Shown here in pieces: positions 1 to 6,603 of a stretch of 10,114 bases of DNA. Made by a program: the position numbers and the translations under genes. The notes under the pieces were generated by a model. That model did not search any database. It was not told the DNA's origin and saw only the letters and a program-made list of their open reading frames with translations. Location: the NCBI GenBank assembly GCA_964463245.1, contig CAYXBU010000060.1, positions 1-10,114 on the forward strand, written 5' to 3'. The first letter of the stretch is position 1. Every line of letters starts with the position of its first letter. This stretch comes from CAMEON01 sp964463245 (lineage in GTDB: Bacteria; Bacillota; Clostridia; Oscillospirales; CAG-272).

Positions 1-33
1 CTATCGATGTTCTCTTGAAAGGAGGATCAGACA

Positions 34-366
34 ATGAAATACTGTTCGAAATGCGGAGCGCAACTGGTCGATGAGGCTGTTGTCTGCCCCAGCTGCGGTT
101 GCGCAGTAGCAGATGCCGGAACCACGGCGACTAAGGATGAAAACAAGCTGATTCGATTCCTGCTCACCTTCTTCCTGGGCTGGATCGGTAGCTTGATCAT
201 CAACCACACCTCTCTCAAGCCCGCCGGCTACACCTCCCGTACCGGTTGCTATCTCCTGTTGGGCTCGATCACCTGCGGCATTTACTCGCTGGTTGCTGCT
301 ATCTGCAACATAACCTTTGACCCCGCCAAGCCCAGCAATATCGGCTATAAGCGGGACGGTACCTGA
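34..366 (+). CDS. Zinc-ribbon membrane protein, TM2-like (110 aa)
   Basis: A small protein with an N-terminal zinc ribbon: Cys4-x2-Cys7 and Cys18-x2-Cys21 form a four-cysteine knuckle of the type found at the start of many Firmicute membrane proteins. A linker of about 15 residues follows, then two hydrophobic stretches (about residues 39-57 and 72-91) that should cross the membrane, and a short polar tail. The hydrophobic part resembles TM2-type or similar small two-helix domains, but I cannot name a family with certainty. The start ATG is set by a strong AAAGGAGG ribosome site about 8 bases upstream. The gene is a paralog of the one at 649-978: leader and first codons are nearly identical and the C-terminal halves differ. 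It ends before an intrinsic terminator at 405-428, so it is probably its own transcript. The function is unknown, and nothing links it to the microcompartment operon beyond position. Confidence 0.8.
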   Translation: MKYCSKCGAQLVDEAVVCPSCGCAVADAGTTATKDENKLIRFLLTFFLGWIGSLIINHTSLKPAGYTSRTGCYLLLGSITCGIYSLVAAICNITFDPAKPSNIGYKRDGT

Positions 367-404
367 TCTCCTCTGCTCTGATCACATACCGAAACCATGG
401 AAAG

Positions 405-428
405 AGTCCCGCCGTGCGGGGCTTTTTC
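405..428 (+). terminator. Intrinsic terminator after the first zinc-ribbon gene
   Basis: An 8-base-pair stem AGTCCCGC / GCGGGGCT (one T-G pair) with a CGT loop is followed by a run of five T. It sits 39 bases after the stop codon of the first zinc-ribbon gene. Confidence 0.85.
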
Positions 429-588
429 TATGCCTTCTTATAGCGGGGCTGACAGCAGATGGAGCGGCATATCCGTTCGGCGCGCGGCCGCGCTTTTCGG
501 CTCGCTCGGCGAACAACCTGTTCATTCTTGTATATTTTGCTCAAAAAAAACAACACTTTCTTCTTCATATATACCAAGCAAAGAGGTA

Positions 589-617
589 TTGACAAAAAAG
601 GTCGAAAATGTTATACT
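589..617 (+). promoter_or_regulatory. Sigma-A-type promoter of the second zinc-ribbon gene
   Basis: A perfect -35 box TTGACA (589-594) is separated by 17 bases from a near-consensus -10 box TATACT (612-617). Transcription should start near 624, giving a leader of about 25 bases that holds an AAAGGAGG ribosome site (633-640). The TATC/TGTTCTC sequence just after the -10 box also occurs at 2-13 before the first paralog, so that gene's promoter probably lies just left of the window. Confidence 0.85.
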
Positions 618-648
618 GTATCTGTTCTCTTGAAAGGAGGATCAGACA

Positions 649-978
649 ATGAAATATTGTGCAAAATGCGGTGCGGAGTTGTTCGACGAGGCTATCGTCT
701 GCACCAGTTGTGGGTGTGCGGTACAGAATACTCCGGCACCGACCGCCAATGGTGGCAACGATGGTCTGGCGATCGCCGCTAAGATCCTGTTGATCTTGGG
801 CTGTGTTGCTCAGGGCTGGATGCTCCTGCCCTTGGCATGGTGCCTGCCGATCACGATCTCCATCTGCGGCAAGCTGAAGCGTAACGAACCGATCGGAACG
901 GGTCTCAAGGTGTGCTCCCTCCTGTTTGTTAACCTGATTGCCGGCATTCTGCTTCTTTGCCGCGATGACCAGGCTTGA
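649..978 (+). CDS. Zinc-ribbon membrane protein, paralog (109 aa)
   Basis: Same design as its left neighbour: the N-terminal zinc ribbon has Cys4-x2-Cys7 and Cys18-x2-Cys21. A Pro/Ala/Asn/Gly-rich linker (about residues 28-38) leads to two hydrophobic segments (about 40-62 and 84-104) separated by a short basic loop containing KLKRNEP. It should be a small membrane protein with the zinc ribbon on one face. Promoter, leader and ribosome site are all visible upstream. The N-terminal 25 residues are close to those of the first paralog, while the membrane part is different, so the pair shares a head and not a tail. The function is unknown. It ends just before a terminator shared with the convergent microcompartment operon. 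Confidence 0.8.
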   Translation: MKYCAKCGAELFDEAIVCTSCGCAVQNTPAPTANGGNDGLAIAAKILLILGCVAQGWMLLPLAWCLPITISICGKLKRNEPIGTGLKVCSLLFVNLIAGILLLCRDDQA

Positions 979-995
979 TCAAAATTAGCAAGCAT

Positions 996-1026
996 AAAAA
1001 AGCCCCGCACAGCGGGGCTTTTTTTT
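996..1026. terminator. Bidirectional intrinsic terminator
   Basis: The stem AGCCCCGC (1001-1008) / GCGGGGCT (1012-1019) has an ACA loop, preceded by an A run (996-1001) and followed by a T run (1019-1026). The same structure therefore ends in a U tract in both directions. It lies between convergent genes and should stop both the zinc-ribbon transcript and the long minus-strand operon. Confidence 0.9.
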
Positions 1027-1039
1027 GCTTTTCCGTATA

Positions 1040-1342
1040 TCAGAGCAGGTAGTTCGGCATATCGTCCAGTATCTGGACGTGCTCGACCTGCTCCCCCTCC
1101 TTGTGCCCGACCACGGCCTCCACGACCTCGGGGGACACATTGGTCAGCACGGTCGCCGCCGGCTCCTCGGCCGTCGTCGGCTTCTTCTTGGCAGGGGGCT
1201 TCTTGGTCGATGTCCTCCCGGAGGGAGCCTTCACGGACTTCTCCTCCGCCACGGGCTGTGCGGGCTTCTCGTCGCACGCGCCGCACTCCGCGCATTCCGC
1301 ACCGATCACGCGCTTGCGGATGCTGTCCTTACCGATGGGCAT
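1040..1342 (-). CDS. Small Cys/Lys/Pro-rich protein; candidate partner of the ParA ATPase (100 aa)
   Basis: I do not recognise a named family. The protein has four visible parts: a basic N-terminal peptide (residues 1-12, MPIGKDSIRKRV); a Cys17-x2-Cys20-x2-Cys23 cluster; a low-complexity Lys/Pro/Ala/Thr stretch (about 27-64) that should be disordered; and a C-terminal part (about 65-100) with a short predicted helix, many acidic residues and the end MPNYLL. The gene overlaps the end of the ParA gene by 14 bases, so the two are probably translated together, and it is the last gene before the terminator. Small partners of orphan ParA ATPases, including McdB of carboxysomes, are often short, partly disordered and have a basic N-terminus that stimulates the ATPase. 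A role as adaptor between ParA and the microcompartment is therefore a reasonable inference. No direct evidence of function is present. Confidence 0.8.
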   Translation of the reverse strand: MPIGKDSIRKRVIGAECAECGACDEKPAQPVAEEKSVKAPSGRTSTKKPPAKKKPTTAEEPAATVLTNVSPEVVEAVVGHKEGEQVEHVQILDDMPNYLL

Positions 1343-2144
1343 ATTCCTCTACCTCCTTGGCTAACGCCGCATATTCCAATGCCGCCCGACTGGTACGCTT
1401 GTAGGCCATGACGGGCTTGCTGTCATCCTGCGCGTGCTCCACACTGCTGTCCACCCGAATGTAGCTTCGGAACAGGTGGATCCCCTGCTCCCGCTCCAGC
1501 TCGGACAGCACCTCGACCGTCTGCTTGAAGTAGTTCTTGCGCTCGTTGACCTTGGTCACCGCCACGCCCAGTATGGTCAGGGAGGGCGACAGTCGCTTCA
1601 CCTGCTCGCAGAACTCGAACATATTGGCCAGCCCGAACAGCCCCCACGGGGAGGCCTCCACCGGGATGATAAGGAAGTCCGAGGCGCACAGGATGTTCAT
1701 GACCCAACAGCCCAGAGTCGGCGGGGAGTCGATCAGGATGTAATCATATGTCCCGGCGGCGCGGATCTTCTCCAGACCCTGCCGCAGGATGAATTCCCGC
1801 TGCCACTTGGTGAACAGATCAAACTCAATGCCGCTCATCAGGGTGGAGGACGGGATCAGATCCAGCCCCTCGTAGGGGGTCTTGCGTATGTACGGGGTCA
1901 GCTCACGCTGCTCCTTGATGGCCGTATACAGATTATTCCCGTTTTTGGCAAAGCCCAACGAGGTCTCGTCGTCAAAGAACGACAAGGTCAGGTTCATCTG
2001 CATATCGCCGTCGATCAGCAGGACAGACTTCCCCTCGGCGGCCAGACTATAGCCTACGTTGGCGCAGGTGGTGGATTTTCCGCTTCCGCCCTTGTTGTTG
2101 GCAAAGCAGATCACCCTTGTGGCGGATGTGTTTTGGTCACTCAT
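1329..2144 (-). CDS. parA: ParA/McdA-family ATPase, candidate microcompartment positioning protein
   Basis: A cytoplasmic ATPase of the ParA/MinD family, about 271 residues. The deviant Walker A motif KGGSGKST begins at the signature Lys18 (catalytic Lys23). The A' motif is IDGDMQMN (Asp45, Asp47), where DxDPQxN is usual, and Walker B is ILIDSPP (Asp139). The protein has no N-terminal DNA-binding extension, so it is of the short type Ib kind used to move cargoes other than chromosomes. It overlaps the PduV-like gene upstream by 8 bases (ATGAGTGA junction) and the small gene downstream by 14 bases. Earlier in-frame starts are at 2159 (ATG, with the ribosome site touching it) and 2153 (GTG, five bases after AAAGGA), so the start is uncertain by up to five residues. 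With no plasmid or chromosome partition genes nearby, and as part of the microcompartment operon, it most likely distributes compartments over the nucleoid. That role is inference. Confidence 0.9.
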   Translation of the reverse strand: MSDQNTSATRVICFANNKGGSGKSTTCANVGYSLAAEGKSVLLIDGDMQMNLTLSFFDDETSLGFAKNGNNLYTAIKEQRELTPYIRKTPYEGLDLIPSSTLMSGIEFDLFTKWQREFILRQGLEKIRAAGTYDYILIDSPPTLGCWVMNILCASDFLIIPVEASPWGLFGLANMFEFCEQVKRLSPSLTILGVAVTKVNERKNYFKQTVEVLSELEREQGIHLFRSYIRVDSSVEHAQDDSKPVMAYKRTSRAALEYAALAKEVEEYAHR

Positions 2145-2661
2145 GGGTCTCACTCTCATCCTTTCGTACAGCAGTCCGAGACAGGGGTTCGCGGGGGTCG
2201 TGCAGAACGGGACGGGGTACGACCGGGATGTCCCCCGGCTCGCGCAGGTATTCGATGATGTCGGTCAGCCCTTCACCCGTGAAGGAGCTGATATAGAATA
2301 TCTTGTGACAGCCGCACAGCTCCAGCCAGCGGGTGGCCTGCGGGATGTTGGCATCCGGCTTGTCGATGCCCGCCACGATCCCGATCACATCCCGATTGAC
2401 CATGGCGGCACAGCCGGGCGGGAACACGCAGAACGGCTCGTTCGCGCTGACCACGATGCCCACCACGTCAGCCTCGTAGGAGTAGACCGCCAGAGCCGCG
2501 CCCAGCGTGTGCACCTCGGTGTACTCACCGGGGGTGTCGATGATGGTGTCGTAGTAGTTGATGTACTGGGTCTTGCAATAGTGCAGCTCCTCGCCCTTGA
2601 GAGCCTGCGTCAGGGTGGTCTTGCCCGCCGCTACGCGCCCCATGAGGATCAGCTTCTTCAT
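2137..2661 (-). CDS. pduV: EutP/PduV-type small GTPase
   Basis: A 174-residue P-loop GTPase of the EutP/PduV family found in microcompartment operons. Visible motifs are the Walker A loop GRVAAGKTT (residues 8-16, Lys14), DTPGEY (42-47) as the G3 region, DKPD (100-103) in the place of NKxD, and SSFTGEG (125-131) as the G5 region. The protein starts directly at the P-loop strand, as PduV does. The GTPase domain ends near residue 143; the last 30 residues are a polar, Pro-rich tail, which makes this protein longer than the usual 150 or so. In Salmonella, PduV binds the shell through PduU and has been linked to compartment movement. Here its gene starts 7 bases after a PduU-like shell gene and overlaps the ParA gene, which fits a surface or positioning role. 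There is no strong ribosome site, so translation may be coupled to the gene before it. Confidence 0.9.
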   Translation of the reverse strand: MKKLILMGRVAAGKTTLTQALKGEELHYCKTQYINYYDTIIDTPGEYTEVHTLGAALAVYSYEADVVGIVVSANEPFCVFPPGCAAMVNRDVIGIVAGIDKPDANIPQATRWLELCGCHKIFYISSFTGEGLTDIIEYLREPGDIPVVPRPVLHDPREPLSRTAVRKDESETHE

Positions 2662-2668
2662 GGTCGCA

Positions 2669-3037
2669 TCAAGTGCGGGTCATCTCGCAGACCGTAAAGT
2701 GCAGGGTGTCCCGGAAATAATCCCCGATGTGCTGGAACGCCGACTCCACCTCGGCGACCCGCCCCGTCAGGATGAGGGTGCCGGAGAAGCGATCCACAAA
2801 GCCCAGTTCCACGTTGGCGGACTTCATGGAGATATCAGCGGTGATGACCGCCGTCTCGGCAGGGCTGACGGTCAGCACACCGATGGCGGAGTGGGAATAA
2901 TCCAGGCGGGGGTCAAGCCCCAGCTTCTGATACAGGATCGGGTCGGGGTTGGCGATGATGTGCAACAGGGTGATCTGCCGCCCCGGCACCAACTCCTGCA
3001 CGATACGCATCTTATCTTGCAATTCAAATTCTTTCAT
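2669..3037 (-). CDS. pduU: Circularly permuted shell protein, PduU/EutS type
   Basis: A 122-residue shell protein with the permuted BMC fold of PduU, EutS and CutR. The typical N-terminal IVQELVPGRQITLLHIIANP stretch (about residues 12-31) forms the extra beta-barrel part. The AIGVLTVSPAET stretch, ELGFVDRFSGTLILTG, and a C-terminal end FTVCEMTRT close to that of PduU complete the domain. It should form a hexagonal tile in the shell facet. Homologs have a plugged central pore and, in the Pdu system, serve as docking site for PduV, whose homolog is encoded directly downstream. The ribosome site AGAGG lies 8 bases before the ATG. The gene begins 52 bases after the activase stop codon. Confidence 0.95.
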   Translation of the reverse strand: MKEFELQDKMRIVQELVPGRQITLLHIIANPDPILYQKLGLDPRLDYSHSAIGVLTVSPAETAVITADISMKSANVELGFVDRFSGTLILTGRVAEVESAFQHIGDYFRDTLHFTVCEMTRT

Positions 3038-3089
3038 ATAGGAAACCTCTTGTCACAAAAGGGTATCTTTCGATATTGGCTCCTACCCC

Positions 3090-3884
3090 TTACCCCCCGA
3101 TCTGGATCTGCAGACGGGACACGGCCTCGGCGGCGGCCTTGAGGGTCGCCATGTGCGCGGCGGTGGGGGGCGTCAGGGAGGTCAGGCTGTAGTCACGGCC
3201 GATCCCGGCGTACTTATCCTGCCCCAGACGATGGTAGGGGAGCAGATGCAATGCCTTGACCCCCGGCAGTGAGTCGGCAAACCGTGCGATGGCGGCGATC
3301 TCCTCCTCGGTGTCGTTGAAGGTGGGGATGGTGGGCACGCGGATGGTCAGGTCGGCGGCGTGCTCCGCGATCCAGCGGGCATTCTCCAGTATCTGCTCAT
3401 TGGGACGGGTAGTGAAAGCCTCGTGCTTGACCGAGTTCATGTGCTTGATGTCCATCAGCACATAATCCACATGGGGGATGATCCGCTCCACAACGGCACG
3501 GTCGGCAAAGGCGGTGGTCTCGATGGCGGTGTTGAATCCGTAGTTGTGGCAGGCGATCAGCAGAGCCTCAGCGAAATCCGGCTGTGCCATGCACTCGCCG
3601 CCCGACAGGGTCACGCCGCCGCCCGAACGCTGATAGTAGATGCGATCCTTCTCCAGCTCAGGCATCAGTTCCCGCACCGTCACGTCCCGACCGACCGTCT
3701 TGGTCGTGCCGTTCATGGTCATGGTCTGGATGCCGTACTCCTGAGATTCCGGGTTACAGCACCAGCGACAGCGCATATGACAGCCCTTGAAGAACACGAT
3801 GCTCCGTATACCGGGGCCGTCGTGCAGAGAATACCGCTGTATGTCAAAAATGCGACCGGTTCGGTCGTATACATTTGCTTCCAT
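3090..3884 (-). CDS. Glycyl radical enzyme activase (radical SAM)
   Basis: A 264-residue radical SAM enzyme that should place the radical on the glycine of the dehydratase encoded just upstream. It has DGPGIRS (residues 22-28), the cluster motif Cys35-x3-Cys39-x2-Cys42 followed by another Cys43, SGGE (94-97), and the late LLPYHRLGQDKY stretch (214-225) typical of pyruvate formate-lyase activase. It lacks the eight-cysteine ferredoxin-like insert between the radical SAM motif and SGGE that many activases of dehydratases and CutC carry. Its size is therefore that of the pyruvate formate-lyase activase. I chose the ATG at 3884, which has AAGGA 8 bases upstream; the open frame runs 26 codons further up (to 3962), but that part crosses a perfect hairpin and is not protein-like. 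A 171-base hairpin-rich gap separates it from the dehydratase gene. Confidence 0.93.
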   Translation of the reverse strand: MEANVYDRTGRIFDIQRYSLHDGPGIRSIVFFKGCHMRCRWCCNPESQEYGIQTMTMNGTTKTVGRDVTVRELMPELEKDRIYYQRSGGGVTLSGGECMAQPDFAEALLIACHNYGFNTAIETTAFADRAVVERIIPHVDYVLMDIKHMNSVKHEAFTTRPNEQILENARWIAEHAADLTIRVPTIPTFNDTEEEIAAIARFADSLPGVKALHLLPYHRLGQDKYAGIGRDYSLTSLTPPTAAHMATLKAAAEAVSRLQIQIGG

Positions 3885-3904
3885 AATGTGATCCTTAAAA
3901 AATA

Positions 3905-4024
3905 GGGATGCGCCGGGGGACTCTTGCAAGAGCCCCCCGGACTCCCGGAATTTTTCCGGCATAAGGCAAATTCAGTAAAGTTTTTGAGAGTTCGCAAGAA
4001 CCTTTTTCAAAAAGCTCTTGCGCG
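3905..4024 (-). promoter_or_regulatory. Three-hairpin spacer between dehydratase and activase genes
   Basis: The gap holds, in order of transcription, a stem at 4022-3993 (arms CGCAAGAGC / GGTTCTTGCG extended by a U5/A5 part), a small stem at 3959-3945 (CCGGAA / TTCCGG) and a 14-base-pair near-perfect palindrome at 3940-3913 centred on CTTGCAAG. The last is followed after nine bases by a run of six T, just before the ribosome site of the activase. In minus-strand RNA all odd positions of the first and last stems become G-U pairs, while plus-strand RNA would have A-C mismatches. It could be a partial terminator or an RNA processing or stability element that keeps activase levels below dehydratase levels. 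It is not a textbook terminator, because the U run is not directly at the stem. Confidence 0.6.
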
Positions 4025-4055
4025 GGGTTCAGGGCAGAACCTCGCAATCCCTCTC

Positions 4056-6587
4056 TTACAGTCCGCTCTGCTCGGTGCGGTTGATGATATCGTCCTGGAG
4101 CGAGCGGGACAGGGTCGTAAAGAGCGCGGAGTAGCCCGCGACCCGCACGACGAGGGTCTTGTAATTCTCGGGGTGAGCCTGAGCATCCAGCAGGGTCTCG
4201 CGGGAGACGACGTTGTACTGGACGTGCATTCCCTTCCGATCAAAGAAGCCGCGCAGGTATGCCACGAACTTCTCGAGTCCCGCCTCGCCCGCCAGCGCGG
4301 AGGGGTGGAACTTCTGGTTCAAGAGAGTACCGTTGGAGGCATCCCCCAGATCCAGGCGGGAGACCGAGTTAGCGGTCGCGGTGGGGCCGTGGACGTCCCG
4401 ACCCGACATGGGACCGACGCCGTCGGCGATGGGGGTGTTGGCGAGACGGCCGTCCGGGGATGCGCCGGTATCATAGCCCAGCGGCACATTGGCGGAGACG
4501 GGGTACAGTCCGGCGTGGAACTGACCGCCGCGGGGGTTGGTATGCTCCAGCAGGGGCTTAGAGTAGGTCTGACCGATGCGCCGTGCGAACATATCCGCCT
4601 CGGGCTGGTCGTTGCCGTACTTCGGCACCTCGGCGATCATGGCCAATATCTGATCATAGCGTGCCTTCTTCTCATCCGAGACGGCACTGTTCTGACGGAA
4701 GCTGTTGTACAGCTTCTTGATGATGTCCTCGTTGATCTCCACACCCTGCTTATCCAGCTGAGTCGCGGCGGCGGCGGTCAGCTCGCTCGCCTTCTTGGGG
4801 ATATAGCCCTTGCCGAAGTTATCCGCCAGAGCCTGCTTCAGCTCGGCCATGGAGATGACCTTTTTCTCAAAGACCAGCTCCCGCACGACCGACAGTGCAT
4901 CCGCCACGTTGGCGATACCGAAGCCTTGAGGCCCCGTGAAGTTGTAGTGGGCACCGCCCTCCTGCACGCTCTTGCCGCGGCTGATGCAGTCGTCGATCAG
5001 GCAGGACTCAAAGGGCAGGGGGCACCGCACCGCATGGGCAACATCCACCGCGTTGTCGGCCTGCACCATCATCTCGATCAGGGCAGACTCCTGCGCCGTA
5101 TAGGCATCATAGAACTCCTCGAAGGAGGTCATGCTCAGAACATCGGGGGTACGGGGGCCGATCTGCTGACCCTTGTCCACGCCGCTTGAGAACACCAGCT
5201 CCAGCGGGCGCACCATGTTGAAGAAAGCCGCGTCGTGCCAGCCGTCGGTCTTCGCGCAGGCCTGCGGCTCCACACACCCGATGATGCAGTAGTTCCGCGC
5301 GTCCTCCAGCGTGTAGCCGCGGGACATCATGGACGGGATGATCACCTCGTCGTTGTAGAAGGCGGGGACTCCCAGACCCTCGCGGGTAACCGATGCCGCC
5401 TTGACCAGCAGGGAGTGCGGGGTCAGGTTCCAGACACGGATGGACAGGGACGGCTGAGGCAGGCGAACGTGCAGCTGTGCCTCCATGCACATATAGGACA
5501 GCTCGTTGGTGACATCCAAGCCCTCCTCGTTCTGACCGCCGACGATCAGGTTTTGGAACAGGCCGTAGCCGGCAAAGCCCTCGGCCGAGGCCGCATCCCG
5601 CACCTTGTTGAGGTCGTTCAGCTTGACCCAAATGCAATCCAGCAGCTCCTGCGCGTGCTCCAGGGTCAGACTGCCGTCCTCCAGACCCTGCTTGAACAAG
5701 GGGTACATATACTGATCAAAACGTCCGGGCGAGATGGAATGTCCGCTGGACTCCAGCTGCAACAGCTGTTGGATGAACCAGAAGGCCTGGCAGGCCTCGT
5801 GGAAATCCCGTGCGGGGTGTGCCGGGACATGGTCGCAGGCATCCGCGATCTTGAGCAGCTCGACCTTGCGCTCGGAGTCGGTGCAGTCCGCCGCCTCCCG
5901 CAGTGCCAGCTCGGAGTAGCGGCGGGCATAGCCCTCCACTGCCTCACAGCTCTCAATGACAGCCTCCAAGAAGTTTCGACGGGAGATGTAGTCCCCCTGC
6001 CCGCGGTCGAGCTTGGCAAGCTCCCCGCGGCACTGAGCAATGATGGACTCCAGACCCTCGTCGATCACCCGCTTGTAGTTGACGTTGACGTGACCGACAC
6101 CGTTGTAAAAGTAGTTTCCGACCGTGAATACACCGTGGTTCAGGAACACATCCAGAACTGCGGGATCCATGTTGGCGGCCGCCAGATCGCTGGTGGTCTT
6201 TCCCTTCCAGTAGGGGTAGACCGCCTTTAAGCGGCGCACCGTCTCGGGTGAAATGTAAAAGGGATCGGCCTCCCGCGTCGCTACCGTCTCGTACTCCTTC
6301 TCCAGCCACTCATACGAGTACTCCGGATAGGTCTGACAGCCTCGCGGTGCCTGTGAGTTCGACCCGACGATCAGCTCACCCCGCCGTATGACGATCGGGA
6401 TGTTCTCCAATATGTGCCGAAACGCCGCCGAACGACGCTTCACGATGGGCAGGTGCTCGGTCTCCCGATAGCTCTCGGTGATCAACTCCGCACGATCTGC
6501 CTCGATCTCCGGCATATTTTCATATAAGTCCGCGATCAGCTGCGGAATGCGCGGACTCTTCTGAATGCAAAACTTCAATTCAGACAC
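4056..6587 (-). CDS. Glycyl radical 1,2-propanediol/glycerol dehydratase (B12-independent)
   Basis: An 843-residue glycyl radical enzyme. The radical site is the RVAGYS motif near the C-terminus (Gly818). The thiyl cysteine lies in GCVEPQ (Cys438, Glu440), followed by DGWHDAAFFN with Asp452. Other active-site residues of the diol dehydratases are in place: His166 in GVGHV and His283-Ser284 in SSGHSISPGRFDQYMYP. Choline lyase (CutC) has a different stretch after GCVEPQ, without the GWHD motif, so the best call is the dehydratase of 1,2-propanediol to propionaldehyde or glycerol to 3-hydroxypropionaldehyde. Length and residue numbers agree with what I recall for the Roseburia inulinivorans propanediol dehydratase; the Clostridium butyricum glycerol enzyme is about 55 residues shorter, and the difference falls at residues 592-641. 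The start is a GTG with AGAGG upstream; an in-frame stop lies directly above it. It is expected inside the compartment. Propanediol is more likely than glycerol, but this is not settled by sequence. Confidence 0.93.
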   Translation of the reverse strand: MSELKFCIQKSPRIPQLIADLYENMPEIEADRAELITESYRETEHLPIVKRRSAAFRHILENIPIVIRRGELIVGSNSQAPRGCQTYPEYSYEWLEKEYETVATREADPFYISPETVRRLKAVYPYWKGKTTSDLAAANMDPAVLDVFLNHGVFTVGNYFYNGVGHVNVNYKRVIDEGLESIIAQCRGELAKLDRGQGDYISRRNFLEAVIESCEAVEGYARRYSELALREAADCTDSERKVELLKIADACDHVPAHPARDFHEACQAFWFIQQLLQLESSGHSISPGRFDQYMYPLFKQGLEDGSLTLEHAQELLDCIWVKLNDLNKVRDAASAEGFAGYGLFQNLIVGGQNEEGLDVTNELSYMCMEAQLHVRLPQPSLSIRVWNLTPHSLLVKAASVTREGLGVPAFYNDEVIIPSMMSRGYTLEDARNYCIIGCVEPQACAKTDGWHDAAFFNMVRPLELVFSSGVDKGQQIGPRTPDVLSMTSFEEFYDAYTAQESALIEMMVQADNAVDVAHAVRCPLPFESCLIDDCISRGKSVQEGGAHYNFTGPQGFGIANVADALSVVRELVFEKKVISMAELKQALADNFGKGYIPKKASELTAAAATQLDKQGVEINEDIIKKLYNSFRQNSAVSDEKKARYDQILAMIAEVPKYGNDQPEADMFARRIGQTYSKPLLEHTNPRGGQFHAGLYPVSANVPLGYDTGASPDGRLANTPIADGVGPMSGRDVHGPTATANSVSRLDLGDASNGTLLNQKFHPSALAGEAGLEKFVAYLRGFFDRKGMHVQYNVVSRETLLDAQAHPENYKTLVVRVAGYSALFTTLSRSLQDDIINRTEQSGL

Positions 6588-6603
6588 GGCTCATACCTCT
6601 TTC

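Noticed and set aside
3885..3962. Longer activase reading frame starting at 3962 (26 extra residues)
   Set aside because: The extra part runs through the 28-base palindrome and a small hairpin, has no good ribosome site, and the family starts close to the RIFDIQRYSLHDGPG block; the ATG at 3884 has AAGGA at the right distance.
3924..5189. Long plus-strand open frame (421 codons) opposite the dehydratase
   Set aside because: It is the mirror of a clear glycyl radical enzyme gene in GC-rich sequence; its translation is low-complexity Gly/Leu/Val/His/Gln without domain features or a ribosome site.
4056..6587. Choline trimethylamine-lyase (CutC)
   Set aside because: The segment after GCVEPQ reads KTDGWHDAAFFN with Asp452, as in glycerol/propanediol dehydratases, and not the Thr/Tyr-containing segment of CutC; the EutS/PduS/PduT/PduL gene set also fits propanediol use.
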